This document shows, piece by piece, positions 53,076 to 62,910 of a stretch of DNA of 64,000 bases. Source of the stretch: Candidatus Liberibacter americanus str. Sao Paulo (lineage in GTDB: Bacteria; Pseudomonadota; Alphaproteobacteria; Rhizobiales; Rhizobiaceae); contig NC_022793.1 of assembly GCF_000496595.1 (NCBI RefSeq), positions 1,054,001-1,118,000 of the forward strand, in the 5' to 3' direction. A program made the translations under genes and the position numbers. Each line of letters starts with the position of its first letter. Position 1 is the stretch's first letter. The notes beneath the pieces were generated by a model that was not told the origin of the DNA, did not search any database, and saw only the letters and a program-made list of their open reading frames with translations.

Positions 53076-54431
53076 TTATATCCCAAGTGATTTTATTTTT
53101 CGGTGCAATGCAGAACGCTCCATCCCTATAAATTCTGCAGTACGAGAAATATTGCCACCAAATCTGTTAATTTGTGCTGTTATATAGTTTTTTTCAAAAA
53201 CTTCTCTAGCTTCACGCAATGATAGATTCATAACTTGATCTCCATGTTGCACAGTAGCTGTAGGCAAAAACTTACCAAGATTAGATGGCAACATATCAAT
53301 GGTAACTTCTAATCTAGGATCTTTATCACGCATAGAAAAAATAATATTCTCAAGATACTTTTTCAATTCAAGAATATTTCCAGGCCAATCATAAGCCTGT
53401 AAAAATGCCATAGCATCATCACTAATATGACGAGGATGCAATCCTGATTTATGGGAAATCCTACAAATTAAATTCTCCGCAATGATAGGTATATCTTCTT
53501 TTCTTTCTATAAGACCTGGAACTCTAATTAATACAACTGCCAAACGATAATAAAGATCCTCTCTTAACAATCCCTTGACAATATAATTATTAGGATTAAC
53601 TGCAGTAGAAGAAATGATCCTAACATCTAAAGGAATTGACTTAACACCATTGACACGCTTAAATTCTTGTTGAAGAAGTGCACGTAATATCCTATCTTGT
53701 ACGCTGCAAGGAATATCTGCAATTTCATTAATATAAATAGTTCCATGACGAGCCATCTCTAAATATCCAATTCTTTGAGGCTCTCCTGCAGGATTATCCA
53801 TCCCAAATAAAGCAATTTCCATAAAATCAGGTGGAATATTGGGAGCATCAAAAAAAATAAATTCACCCTGAGATCTAGCTGATTTATTATGGATAAAACG
53901 AGCTATAAATTTTTTTCCAGAACCAGATGAGCCAAAAATCATAACACGACTATTAGTTGAAGCAATCCGATCTATTGATTGACGCAAATGAACAATGGGA
54001 GCAGACCCCCCTATCAATTCTTCTTCTATTTCTTCCTTGTTTTCGTTAAACACCTTAAAACGAGAATTTCCTATTGCTCTATTCACTATAAGCAATGCTT
54101 GATCTGTATTGAAAGGCTTTTCTATAAAATCAAAAGCACCATGTTTTATAGCCGCAATTGCTAATTCCAGATGATCGCTATATGAAGTTACAACAAAAAG
54201 AATCTCTGGATAAATATCCTTTATTTTATTGAAAAAAGAAAAATTTTTTTCCGGATAGACTATCAAATCAATATCAAGAAATACTAACCTAGGCATAAAT
54301 TTATTAATTTCTTCAATAGCATTGTCCATACTCTGTGCAATAATAGTACTGTATCCATTATCCTCAAGAGAACTAGAAATCAAATTACAAATATTTTTTT
54401 TGCCATCAACTATAAGCACGTCATATTTCAT
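53076..54431 (-). CDS. ntrX: NtrX-like sigma54-type response regulator, partly degenerate
   Basis: Domain order fits NtrX: receiver (1-120), AAA+ (about 140-375), Fis-type helix-turn-helix (SRTAEFIGMERSALHRKIKS at the end). In the receiver the phospho-acceptor Asp53 and Lys105 (FIEKPF) are kept, but the acidic pair near the start reads VDGKKN, so the second acid is Gly10. Walker A is GSSGSGKK (167-174). Walker B reads TIYINEIAD, with Asn235 in place of Asp. The GAFTGA sigma54 loop is absent (ALFGMDNPAGEPQRIGYLE), as it is in rhizobial NtrX. No NtrY kinase gene is adjacent. ATP hydrolysis may be weak; it could act as a simple DNA-binding regulator. Length 451 residues. Confidence 0.85.
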   Translation of the reverse strand: MKYDVLIVDGKKNICNLISSSLEDNGYSTIIAQSMDNAIEEINKFMPRLVFLDIDLIVYPEKNFSFFNKIKDIYPEILFVVTSYSDHLELAIAAIKHGAFDFIEKPFNTDQALLIVNRAIGNSRFKVFNENKEEIEEELIGGSAPIVHLRQSIDRIASTNSRVMIFGSSGSGKKFIARFIHNKSARSQGEFIFFDAPNIPPDFMEIALFGMDNPAGEPQRIGYLEMARHGTIYINEIADIPCSVQDRILRALLQQEFKRVNGVKSIPLDVRIISSTAVNPNNYIVKGLLREDLYYRLAVVLIRVPGLIERKEDIPIIAENLICRISHKSGLHPRHISDDAMAFLQAYDWPGNILELKKYLENIIFSMRDKDPRLEVTIDMLPSNLGKFLPTATVQHGDQVMNLSLREAREVFEKNYITAQINRFGGNISRTAEFIGMERSALHRKIKSLGI

Positions 54432-55047
54432 AGTACTTCCATAATATCTACTATTAATATTATTATTTCATTTATAATATTAGAAAAAACAATATTAACT
54501 CATCTATAAAAAAATCAAAATAGTAAAAAATTTTGGGTTTTAATAACAATATAATCTCAATAATAATAATAGCATTTTTATCTTCCATGATTAATAAAAC
54601 TAATATAAAAACATCATTCAACATGAATGGGAAACAGATATAGAAGTGATGCAAAAATATTTGCATAGGTTATTGGTAATACTTAAGGCAATACTTAAAC
54701 AAAATCGATAGTATATAGTATGTTATATAGGAACCAAATTAATTTTGGTATTTTTAATACATTTTCACGAAATATATTATTGAAATTTTGCAGATGAAAC
54801 ATCATCATGTTTTGACTAAAAAGCAATCAAATAACAATTAAAACATAATGGGTCAAAATATTTTTTATGTATAAACCAATTAATAATGCCTTATAATCTA
54901 TCAAAATAGCGCCAGCATATCATACTTATTAATAATGAAAGTTATGATAATAACTATCCTTGTTTACTAAAGATTACACTAATTAATAATGAAATTATAT
55001 AATTGAAAATGTAAAAATATCTGTATCAAGCAATCATATTACAACAA
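54432..55047. other. Intergenic region upstream of the NtrX-like gene
   Basis: About 615 bases, A+T-rich. A 64-codon minus-strand frame at 54472-54666 is hydrophobic by composition only and has no ribosome site. No RNA gene seen. Confidence 0.55.
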
Positions 55048-55908
55048 TTAAAAACGCTTTTTAATAAATGCAGATAATATATATAATTGAAGTATACATT
55101 GATGAATCTTATAAGGATGATCAAATATTTTTATACCAATATCACAAGCATTTTCTAAAATATTACCAGTTATACTCATCGGAACAAATGCAGGAAAAAT
55201 ATTTTTCGCAATATTTTTAGACAACTTTCTTGCTTTCAATAGATGTTCTAACCCTAATTCTGCAAAAATCTTTATAGCAATAGATATTTTTTCCTTATCC
55301 TTCCCAAATAAAAAAGATTCACGATCAAGACCTGCGGCTCCAAGTATATCAAGAGGTAAATATAGCTGACCTCGACTATTATGTTTCGATAAGATCATCA
55401 ATAATTCAGCAATAAGCTGTGCTATCCCAGCATGTTTTATCAATTCATGATCACAACGATGCTGTTTTCCATCCAAAATCATAATAGCAAGATTAATAAG
55501 ATAAGACGATACTTTAACAGCATAAGATTCTAAATGTTCGCAGTCACACATCGGTTCACTATAAATATCAAAAAAACGAGCTTCAATCATATCAATAAAA
55601 TTATGATATGGTAAATTATATTGACAAATAATTGATAATAATTTGTCGACGAAGGGAGATGTGCTTTTAGACAAAAAGCCATTACCAAAAGATTCAAAAA
55701 TACCTTTCCACCATTGCAGACGTATTTCTCCAGCTAATTGATTGCTTGTAACTTCTCTTATACGAATCAATTCAGAATTAAATCCATATAAAATAGCCAA
55801 TGGAATACGTATATCAGAAGGTAACAACAAACAAGAAAGATAACGATTACGATCCATATCTCGCAAATTATTTAGATAAAATTGATCATGGATAGAATCG
55901 CTATGCAT
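55048..55908 (-). CDS. Squalene/phytoene synthase-like protein, NDUFAF6 type
   Basis: The fold family is squalene/phytoene synthase: RYLSCLLLPSDIRIPLAILY, FNSELIRIREVTSNQLAGEI, RLQWWKGIFE and a later LPLDILGAAGLD. The Asp-rich catalytic motifs of true synthases are missing (NSELIRIRE instead of DxxxD). This is the pattern of the alphaproteobacterial group related to NDUFAF6, a mitochondrial complex I assembly factor, so a role in NADH dehydrogenase assembly is more likely than terpenoid synthesis. Length 286 residues. In rhizobia it is often near secDF; here it is about 9 kb away. Confidence 0.8.
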   Translation of the reverse strand: MHSDSIHDQFYLNNLRDMDRNRYLSCLLLPSDIRIPLAILYGFNSELIRIREVTSNQLAGEIRLQWWKGIFESFGNGFLSKSTSPFVDKLLSIICQYNLPYHNFIDMIEARFFDIYSEPMCDCEHLESYAVKVSSYLINLAIMILDGKQHRCDHELIKHAGIAQLIAELLMILSKHNSRGQLYLPLDILGAAGLDRESFLFGKDKEKISIAIKIFAELGLEHLLKARKLSKNIAKNIFPAFVPMSITGNILENACDIGIKIFDHPYKIHQCILQLYILSAFIKKRF

Positions 55909-56183
55909 ATTGAAAAACCTTTTTTATTGGATAATCATCTCTGAAGACTAAAACAATGAAATTATTTATTCATATTTCATAGAATAAAAATTTATGTATG
56001 GTGTCTATGCAATAGAAAATAATAATCAATAGGGGAAAATATATAAAATATATTTTGACTACATTTCATATAGTCAAATAATTAAATGAAGACCGAAAAA
56101 ATAAATCAAATTATAAAATAGATATATTAAAATAGCATAGATTATAGTTATATTTATTGTTATAAGAGTATTTTCATATAAAA

Positions 56184-58568
56184 TTATACTATAGTAGTTA
56201 AATAATCAGTCTCATTTTTAACTTTACCTTCTCCTTTTTCAGGATAAACGACTGAAGAAGAATTATCAATCTCAAAACAAATAGGTGAAGAAGCATTATT
56301 ATCTAGGTCTAAAGAAATTATTACCATCCCACCGCTTTCCTTAAGTCTTCCAAAAAGAATTTCGCTAGCTAAAGGCTTCTTTATATACTCTTTAACTATA
56401 CGCTCCAATGGCCTTGCACCCATCTTTAAGTCATAACCGTGTTTTACAAGCCAATCAATAACATCTTCTGAAATCTGTAAAGTAATTTCCTTATCATGTA
56501 ATTGAGATTCAAGCTGCAATATGAACTTATGAACTATATGACGCATAGTTTGTGAAGATAAGGGAGAAAAAGGTACAATCGCATCAAGACGGTTTAAAAA
56601 CTCCGGCGAAAAGAAACTTCTTAAAGCCTCTTTATCTGCATCATAATTTTGTGAATCACCGAAACCAATTTTTGCCTTAGAGGCATCCAAAGCACCCGCA
56701 TTGGTTGTCATAATTAATATAACATTTCTAAAACTAATTTTTCTTCCACTTTGATCAGTCAACATAGCATAATCCATTACCTGCAATAAAATACTCACAA
56801 CATCTGGATGTGCTTTTTCAATTTCATCAAGCAAAACAACGCTGTAAGGATTTTGCTCGACAGAATCAGCCAAAATACCACCACGATCAAAACCAACATA
56901 ACCAGGAGGAGCTCCTATTAAACGTGAGACAGCATGACGTTCCATATATTCCGACATATCAAATCGCAAAAGCTTAATACCTAAAAAATTAGCTAATTGT
57001 TTGCTTATTTCAGTTTTGCCAACACCCGTTGGACCAGAAAATATATAGCAACCAATTGGTTTTTGAGGGTTAGAAAGACCTGCTCGAGCCAACTTTATTG
57101 AATCAGAAAGTGTCTTAATTGCATCTTTTTGCCCATAAACAACTTGCTCTAAATCTTTTTCTAATCTACTCAAAACGAAATCTTCATCTTTAGGAATGCT
57201 CTTCGAATGAATATTACGATTCATTGATGAAACAGTCATCTTGATATCCTTAGCACTAATAAGTTTACTCCGCTTCGAAATAGGAAGTAACATCTGTGCT
57301 GCACCAGCTTCATCAATTACATCAATAGCTTTGTCAGGAAGCTTTCGAGATATAAAATGTCGCATTGATAAATCCACTGCAGCTTTAATTGCATCATTAG
57401 AATAGCGCAAATGATGATATTTTTCAAAATAAGGTTTTATACCTTTAATAATCTCAATAGTCTCTTCGACTGATGGTTCGTCAATATCAATTTTCTGAAA
57501 ACGACGAACCAATGCTTTATCCTTTTCAAAAAACTGCCTATACTCACTATAAGTTGTTGATCCTATACAACGCACATCTCCAGAAGATAAAGCTGGTTTC
57601 AATAAATTTGAAGCGTCTATGGAACTTCCTGAAGAAGATCCTGCTCCAACTAGTGTATGTATTTCGTCAATATATAGTATAGCATTTTCACAAGATGCAA
57701 TTTCTTTGATAATCTTCTTAATACGTTCTTCAAAATCACCGCGATAACGAGTCCCTGCAATAAGATTCCCTATATCCAATGAAAAAATACTAGCATTAAG
57801 TAAACATTCTGGAACCATGCCATCAACGATCTTCTTAGCAAATCCCTCTGCTATTGCCGTTTTACCTACTCCAGGATCTCCAACATAAAGAGGATTGTTT
57901 TTTGAACGCCTACAAAGTATCTGTATAGTACGATCAATCTCATCATTTCTACCAATTAGAACATCTATTTTGCCTTTTTTAGCTTTGTCAGTAAGATCTA
58001 CACAATAAGCACTTAAAGCGGGAAGAGAATTTGATGAAGGTTGACTTTTATCTTCATTACCAAAGCTTTCCCCCTCTAAACCGGATTTATTCATATTTAT
58101 TGATGATTTAAAATTTGAAAAATCTCTTTTTTTCCCAATGCCATGCGAAATAAAATTGACAGCATCATATCTAGTCATATCTTGCGCCTGCAAAAAATAA
58201 GCGGCATGACTATCTGGCTCAGAAAAAAGTGCGACAATTATATTAGCGCCTGTTACCATATTTTTACCAATTGATTGAACGTGAACAACAGCTCTTTGAA
58301 CAACCCTTTGAAAACTAGCAGTAGGCTTACACTCCGTGTTAGAATTATCCTTTAATACATTAGAAAAGTCATTATCTATATGATGCGTAAGAGCTTTTTT
58401 TAATACATTAATATCAACATTACAAGCAATCATCACAGCTACCGCATCTAAATCATCAGTTAGAGATAAAAGAAGGTGCTCTAATGTAGCATATTCATGG
58501 CGTTTTTCATTTGCTAAAACCAAAGCTTGATGAAAAACTTTTTCAAGATTTTCTGAAAAAAAAGACAA
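56184..58568 (-). CDS. clpA: ATP-dependent Clp protease ATP-binding subunit ClpA
   Basis: ClpA is the double-ring unfoldase partner of ClpP. The N domain (ALVLANEKRHEYATLEHLLL) is followed by AAA+ module 1 with VGDPGVGKTAIAEGFAKKIV and AAA+ module 2 with FSGPTGVGKTEISKQLANFL and YMERHAVSRLIGAPPGYVGF. Length 794 residues. The start is TTG at 58568, with a TAAGGA that overlaps the clpS stop seven bases upstream. The spacing suggests translation coupled to clpS. Confidence 0.97.
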   Translation of the reverse strand: MSFFSENLEKVFHQALVLANEKRHEYATLEHLLLSLTDDLDAVAVMIACNVDINVLKKALTHHIDNDFSNVLKDNSNTECKPTASFQRVVQRAVVHVQSIGKNMVTGANIIVALFSEPDSHAAYFLQAQDMTRYDAVNFISHGIGKKRDFSNFKSSINMNKSGLEGESFGNEDKSQPSSNSLPALSAYCVDLTDKAKKGKIDVLIGRNDEIDRTIQILCRRSKNNPLYVGDPGVGKTAIAEGFAKKIVDGMVPECLLNASIFSLDIGNLIAGTRYRGDFEERIKKIIKEIASCENAILYIDEIHTLVGAGSSSGSSIDASNLLKPALSSGDVRCIGSTTYSEYRQFFEKDKALVRRFQKIDIDEPSVEETIEIIKGIKPYFEKYHHLRYSNDAIKAAVDLSMRHFISRKLPDKAIDVIDEAGAAQMLLPISKRSKLISAKDIKMTVSSMNRNIHSKSIPKDEDFVLSRLEKDLEQVVYGQKDAIKTLSDSIKLARAGLSNPQKPIGCYIFSGPTGVGKTEISKQLANFLGIKLLRFDMSEYMERHAVSRLIGAPPGYVGFDRGGILADSVEQNPYSVVLLDEIEKAHPDVVSILLQVMDYAMLTDQSGRKISFRNVILIMTTNAGALDASKAKIGFGDSQNYDADKEALRSFFSPEFLNRLDAIVPFSPLSSQTMRHIVHKFILQLESQLHDKEITLQISEDVIDWLVKHGYDLKMGARPLERIVKEYIKKPLASEILFGRLKESGGMVIISLDLDNNASSPICFEIDNSSSVVYPEKGEGKVKNETDYLTTIV

Positions 58569-58578
58569 TATTAATTCC

Positions 58579-58932
58579 TTATTCTTTTTCCATTACGCAT
58601 TGCAAAGGATGTTGGTGATTACGTGCATAATTCATAACTTGATTCACCTTCATCTCAGCAATCTCATACGTATAAAAGCCACAATCAGCAGATCCATTGT
58701 AATGAACTTTTAACATAATACACTTTGCACTTTCATTATCCTTGTGAAAGAATCTCTGTAAAATATGCACAACAAAATCCATAGGAGTATAGTCATCATT
58801 AATGAGCAAAACTCGATATAATCTTGGAGTTTTAATTTTGGCAGCAACCTTTGTGTGAGAAAAGTTATCAGTTCCAATCGAATCATTTTGATTGCTAGAA
58901 GCCTTAGCCGTACAAATTACCAGAACCGTCAC
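58579..58932 (-). CDS. clpS: ClpA adaptor protein ClpS
   Basis: ClpS hands N-end-rule substrates to ClpA, whose gene follows 10 bases downstream. The core [20 protein letters not shown] and the later [20 protein letters not shown] are diagnostic, with the substrate-pocket Asp-Asp and His in place. The GTG start gives 117 residues, with a long unstructured N-terminal segment as in rhizobia; the exact start is uncertain. Confidence 0.94.
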   Translation of the reverse strand: MTVLVICTAKASSNQNDSIGTDNFSHTKVAAKIKTPRLYRVLLINDDYTPMDFVVHILQRFFHKDNESAKCIMLKVHYNGSADCGFYTYEIAEMKVNQVMNYARNHQHPLQCVMEKE

Positions 58933-59049
58933 TCGCTATCTCTCTATATTGTTAAAATATTTAAGAATAAATATAAAATATGTTCCATTAACAAAAAAAC
59001 ATTATTTTATTCTAAATAAGCACTAAAACTATCTTGTAACTTGCGACTT

Positions 59050-59099
59050 TTTTGATTAAATCATATAATATAACTTTTGATTAAATCATATAATATAAC
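59050..59099. repeat. Perfect tandem duplication of 25 bases
   Basis: Two identical copies, 59050-59074 and 59075-59099, of a unit beginning TTTTGATTAAATC and ending TATAATATAAC. They lie upstream of clpS on the minus strand, so a duplicated promoter-like A/T block is possible. Confidence 0.9.
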
Positions 59100-59174
59100 T
59101 AAAGCATACAGTTTAAAACCAAATAAAAAAATCACATAAAATTATTATTTTGATATTTTTTTAACAATAATTAC

Positions 59175-59378
59175 TTAAAGATCATCGTTTAAAATAGACA
59201 TAGAAAAATTGTAGGATATTTCACCATCTTCATCATCTTTATAAATAAGGCCGATAAACTCTGAATTTATAAAAACTTCAACTGAATCAGTCTGATTTAC
59301 TCGTGGTTTAATATCTATACCAGAGCCAAACATACGTTTAAAATACACATTTAATTTTTTAATCTCATAAGGGTTCAT
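59175..59378 (-). CDS. DUF3126 family protein
   Basis: A 67-residue alphaproteobacterial protein of unknown function. It matches DUF3126 along its length: MNPYEIKKLNVYFKRMF, VEVFINSEFIGLIYKDDEDG and SYNFSMSILNDDL. In rhizobia this small gene commonly sits beside cysE; cysE is absent here, and about 300 non-coding bases follow toward the hydrolase gene. Confidence 0.85.
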   Translation of the reverse strand: MNPYEIKKLNVYFKRMFGSGIDIKPRVNQTDSVEVFINSEFIGLIYKDDEDGEISYNFSMSILNDDL

Positions 59379-59679
59379 AATAAAACTCCATATAAATTGC
59401 TATTACCTATAATCAAACACAAAAACGATAATCAATTTAATTATTCAATAACCTAAAAGAAAGAACATCTTATAATTTAAGGAAACAATCTGTGAATAAA
59501 AAACAAAAGTTTGAATCATAAGTCTATTAATTACAATAAAAAGTTAAAACTTATAATAAATAAAACAATATACAAAAAATAAGATATAAGAAGATATAAA
59601 AAAATATTTTTCCTATATAGACATAGTGAAATTATGAAAATGACATAATTTTATAGTCAAATGATGCAATAATGACTTA
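59379..59679. other. Spacer where cysE would be expected
   Basis: About 300 A+T-rich bases. I found no trace of serine acetyltransferase hexapeptide repeats on either strand. Confidence 0.45.
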
Positions 59680-60459
59680 TTAAATGACATTTAAATAGAA
59701 ATCTACAACTCCTTGTTTAAACTGCTTATCACCAACAGACAACATATGATCTTTGTCTAAAATATTTAAAAATCTACTATTAGGAAAAAAAACCATTGCA
59801 TCTTGAGGGGATCCCGCAATATGATCCTTAGATCCTACAGCAATTAAAACAGGAACATTAATTCTATTTAAATCATCTCTATTAAATAGCTTTCTTGTCA
59901 TAGCTAGACATGAAGCAAGGACCTTTAAATCGTTGCCAGGAACACTTTCAGCAAATTTTCTGAATGTTTTTCCTAAAACACAATTTACATCGTCAATTGA
60001 CGGCAATAAAAAAGCATCTATAACAGGGCTCCAATCAATAACTTTTGAATCAAATAGAGCACTACCCACCCCACCTAAAACTAAAGATTGTATATAAGAA
60101 GGATAAAATAAAGCCATAGAACAGGCTATACGAGCTCCCATAGAATAGCCCATAACAAGTGCCGATTTAATTCCAAGATAATCTAACAATGAGACAGCAT
60201 CAGCAGCCATAAATACTAAGTTATAGTCATCAATATTTTGCGACTTATCGCTTTCACCATGACCAAGATTATCAATCGCAATGACTCGATAACCATGATA
60301 ACACAATAACTCTATCCAACCGGTGGAAAACCAATTTATCTTTGCAGATGAAGTAAATCCATGAATTAATAAGACAACGGGAGATAATCTATCTCCCTCA
60401 TCAAAAAATGCCAGCTGAAATCCTCTCCATGAACTGAATAATTTGGTTTTAATCATCAT
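59680..60459 (-). CDS. Alpha/beta fold hydrolase
   Basis: A 259-residue esterase-like protein with an apparently complete triad: Ser106 in GYSMG, Asp212 in GSKDHIAG and His238 in DKDHMLS. The oxyanion region is LLIHGFTSSAKINW, and AIDNLGHGESDK is the next conserved block. No signal peptide is evident, so it is likely cytoplasmic. It is divergent from the zf-CHCC and monooxygenase genes, with 129 bases between; the same gene trio is familiar from rhizobia. The substrate is not known. Confidence 0.88.
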   Translation of the reverse strand: MMIKTKLFSSWRGFQLAFFDEGDRLSPVVLLIHGFTSSAKINWFSTGWIELLCYHGYRVIAIDNLGHGESDKSQNIDDYNLVFMAADAVSLLDYLGIKSALVMGYSMGARIACSMALFYPSYIQSLVLGGVGSALFDSKVIDWSPVIDAFLLPSIDDVNCVLGKTFRKFAESVPGNDLKVLASCLAMTRKLFNRDDLNRINVPVLIAVGSKDHIAGSPQDAMVFFPNSRFLNILDKDHMLSVGDKQFKQGVVDFYLNVI

Positions 60460-60588
60460 AATCTCTCAAATAATTTATTGCACGTATATTTTAATTATAA
60501 GATTGTATAGCTTATAAAAAATATGTTATATTGTTGCGCTTACTAATAGATTATATCCTATGATTATGTAATTAGAAAAGGAAAAGTT

Positions 60589-60822
60589 ATGGATAATCGT
60601 ATTAATCATTTCCAAAATGACAAGGGATATAATATCATAAAAATTGGCGTTAAAAAATTCATGTGCGCCGGAGCATCTCCCCCGATGGATCATCCACATA
60701 TATTTATAAATATGGGCGATGAAAATGAAAAGAGATGTCCTTACTGCTCAACTATTTATTGTTTCGATAGTTCTCTTGGACAAGAAGAAACATCACCCAA
60801 AGGGTGTTTGCTTTTAATTTAG
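60589..60822 (+). CDS. zf-CHCC zinc-finger protein (NDUFS6-like)
   Basis: This 77-residue protein has the zf-CHCC pattern: Cys26 (FMCAGAS), a His at 35 or 37 in DHPHIFINMG, and Cys50/Cys53 in RCPYCSTIY. The fold matches the zinc-binding part of mitochondrial complex I subunit NDUFS6, and alphaproteobacterial relatives are linked to complex I assembly. AGGA precedes the ATG. The monooxygenase gene starts 12 bases after its stop, suggesting an operon. Confidence 0.9.
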   Translation: MDNRINHFQNDKGYNIIKIGVKKFMCAGASPPMDHPHIFINMGDENEKRCPYCSTIYCFDSSLGQEETSPKGCLLLI

Positions 60823-60833
60823 GAATTATCAAG

Positions 60834-62030
60834 GTGTACGGCAAAAATTATAAATCAAACTTGCCATCTGTTGCTATAGTTGGAGCTGGTATATCTGGTC
60901 TCTCTCTAGCTATATCTTTGTGTGATATTGGAATAAAATCTCATATATTAGAAAAAAAGGATAAATTATCCGAAAAGGGATTTGGATTACAAATATCACC
61001 TAATGCATCACGCATATTAAAAAAAATTGGTATCATCGACGAATTAAAAGCAGTATGGATAGAACCGAAAGAGTTTATCTTTCTATCAGGATTAACACTC
61101 AATGAGTTGTGTCGCATTCCATGCAAAGAGCATGCTATGAGCAATTGGAATGGAGACTATGGAGTTGTAAAGCGGTCAACACTGCAAAGGATTCTTTTAT
61201 CAAAAATAAACTCACAATCTTTAGCTAAATTACATTTATCAACCTATATAAAAAGCAATTCTTTAACAGAAATCTCACATATAACTAATAAAAAAATAGA
61301 TCTATTAGTAGGAGCTGACGGAGTTAACTCAAATATACGAAAACAAATAGATAATAAACCTTTGGTCTTTTCGGGGCATATCGTGTTGCGTGCTACAATA
61401 CCAAAAAATGAAGCTCCAGAATTTATAGATTCCAAATCAGTTAGTCTATTTTTGGGTGCTGATTCCCATATGGTAACTTATCCTCTGCGCGAAGATGATA
61501 CAATAAATATTGTTGCAGTAAGCAGCAATCATTTCTTGGATAAAATCCATCTATTAAAAGAAAATCAATTAAACTTTCATAATGAATATAAAGAATTATT
61601 TTCAAGAAAGTTCATGAATTGGAATAATAAAATCAATAATTTTATTACAAATATTCTTCATACTTCATTTTACCAATTATTTGAATGCAAATGCAGTCGA
61701 TGGCATAATTCTAAAGATACAGTTTTAATTGGCGATGCAGCACATACATTTTTACCTTTTGCTGCTCAAGGAGCAAATATGGCAATTGAAGATGCTTATC
61801 TTTTATCAAGATTACTGAAAAATACTAATCCTTCTGAGGCTATTACTAAATACCAAAATATCCGAGCAAAACGCATTAATAATATATATTCTAGAACTAA
61901 TTTTAATGGCCTATTCTACCATCTAAATGGCCCAATGCGATTATGCAGGGATATAGCACTTCGTTTTGGGCCACGATCAATACTGTCTAAAAGTGTTGAT
62001 TGGATATATAATTATAATATCCAAATATAA
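60834..62030 (+). CDS. FAD-dependent monooxygenase, salicylate hydroxylase-like
   Basis: A class A flavoprotein of about 398 residues. The Rossmann motif VAIVGAGISGLSLAISLCD is at the N-terminus, DLLVGADGVNSNIRKQ is the DG motif and VLIGDAAHTFLPFAAQGANM is the GD motif. I chose the GTG at 60834 because AGGA lies eight bases upstream and because the longer frame would overlap the zinc-finger gene. Relatives include aromatic hydroxylases and the UbiH family; the rhizobial orthologue next to zf-CHCC has no proven substrate, and a link to plant salicylate is only inference. Confidence 0.85.
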   Translation: MYGKNYKSNLPSVAIVGAGISGLSLAISLCDIGIKSHILEKKDKLSEKGFGLQISPNASRILKKIGIIDELKAVWIEPKEFIFLSGLTLNELCRIPCKEHAMSNWNGDYGVVKRSTLQRILLSKINSQSLAKLHLSTYIKSNSLTEISHITNKKIDLLVGADGVNSNIRKQIDNKPLVFSGHIVLRATIPKNEAPEFIDSKSVSLFLGADSHMVTYPLREDDTINIVAVSSNHFLDKIHLLKENQLNFHNEYKELFSRKFMNWNNKINNFITNILHTSFYQLFECKCSRWHNSKDTVLIGDAAHTFLPFAAQGANMAIEDAYLLSRLLKNTNPSEAITKYQNIRAKRINNIYSRTNFNGLFYHLNGPMRLCRDIALRFGPRSILSKSVDWIYNYNIQI

Positions 62031-62910
62031 AACATATAATCACAATATGACGATTTATTTGCTAACCTTCTATTGAAGTTTTAATGCACGGAAATCAATA
62101 ATTAAAAACAACAAGATAATATAGCACTCAAGCTAAATACGATGATATCTTTTTAAACAATATCTAGATAAATATATTTATGTTATCATATATAATGATA
62201 TTATGATTGCCTTACGAAATGTAGTTAACATACTACGCAAGTAAACTCTATTATAGATATAAAAAAACGTCTAAATTGTTAATATGATAAGTAAGAATCA
62301 ACCATTAATATTACTCTCATAAAACTTGCAAAACCGATATTTCATACATTATGGAACATAAAAATATATAATTTAATAGCAATATCCATTAAAATATATT
62401 GTCAAAATACAATTAATGCACACACAAAAAATCTTCTATATAACAGAAAATTATGACTTAAATTACAAATTAAACTAAAGAATCATAACTTTTATAAAAA
62501 ATTAATTCAATAATATTAACTAATATAATTATTATAATTTATATTGTCATTATACATAAAAAACATCTAATGCTCTAAAATCAATTTAAATTGATATATT
62601 TTTATCGTATGATAATTTGCAATATATATGTACATAAAAACATAAAAACATAAAAATAAAATAAATATAATAAGCTTGAAATGATATTAACTTAAAATTT
62701 AGTTTTTTATTTATCAGATGTTGAAAGTTTTTGTTAAAATACTTGAAATTATAAAATGATTGCTTAATCTCATGATTTGGCAGATTGAACATCAAATTCT
62801 TTTTTTTTATGTTATATTATCCTATCTACCCAATTTGGTTCTGTCGAAAAAAGTTGTTGTACATTAGTGTACTAATAACACAATTAATATTTTTCAAGGA
62901 GAACAGATTT
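62031..62910. other. Intergenic region upstream of aapJ
   Basis: About 880 A+T-rich bases with no supportable gene. A short tandem repeat of CATAAAAA units lies at about 62633-62656. Close to aapJ, TTAGTGTACTAA (about 62865-62876) is a dyad that might be an operator; this is motif reading only. Confidence 0.5.

Noticed and set aside
54472..54666. A 64-codon hydrophobic minus-strand frame upstream of the NtrX-like gene
   Set aside because: Its hydrophobicity follows from A/T-rich codons; no ribosome site, and no clear link to neighbours.
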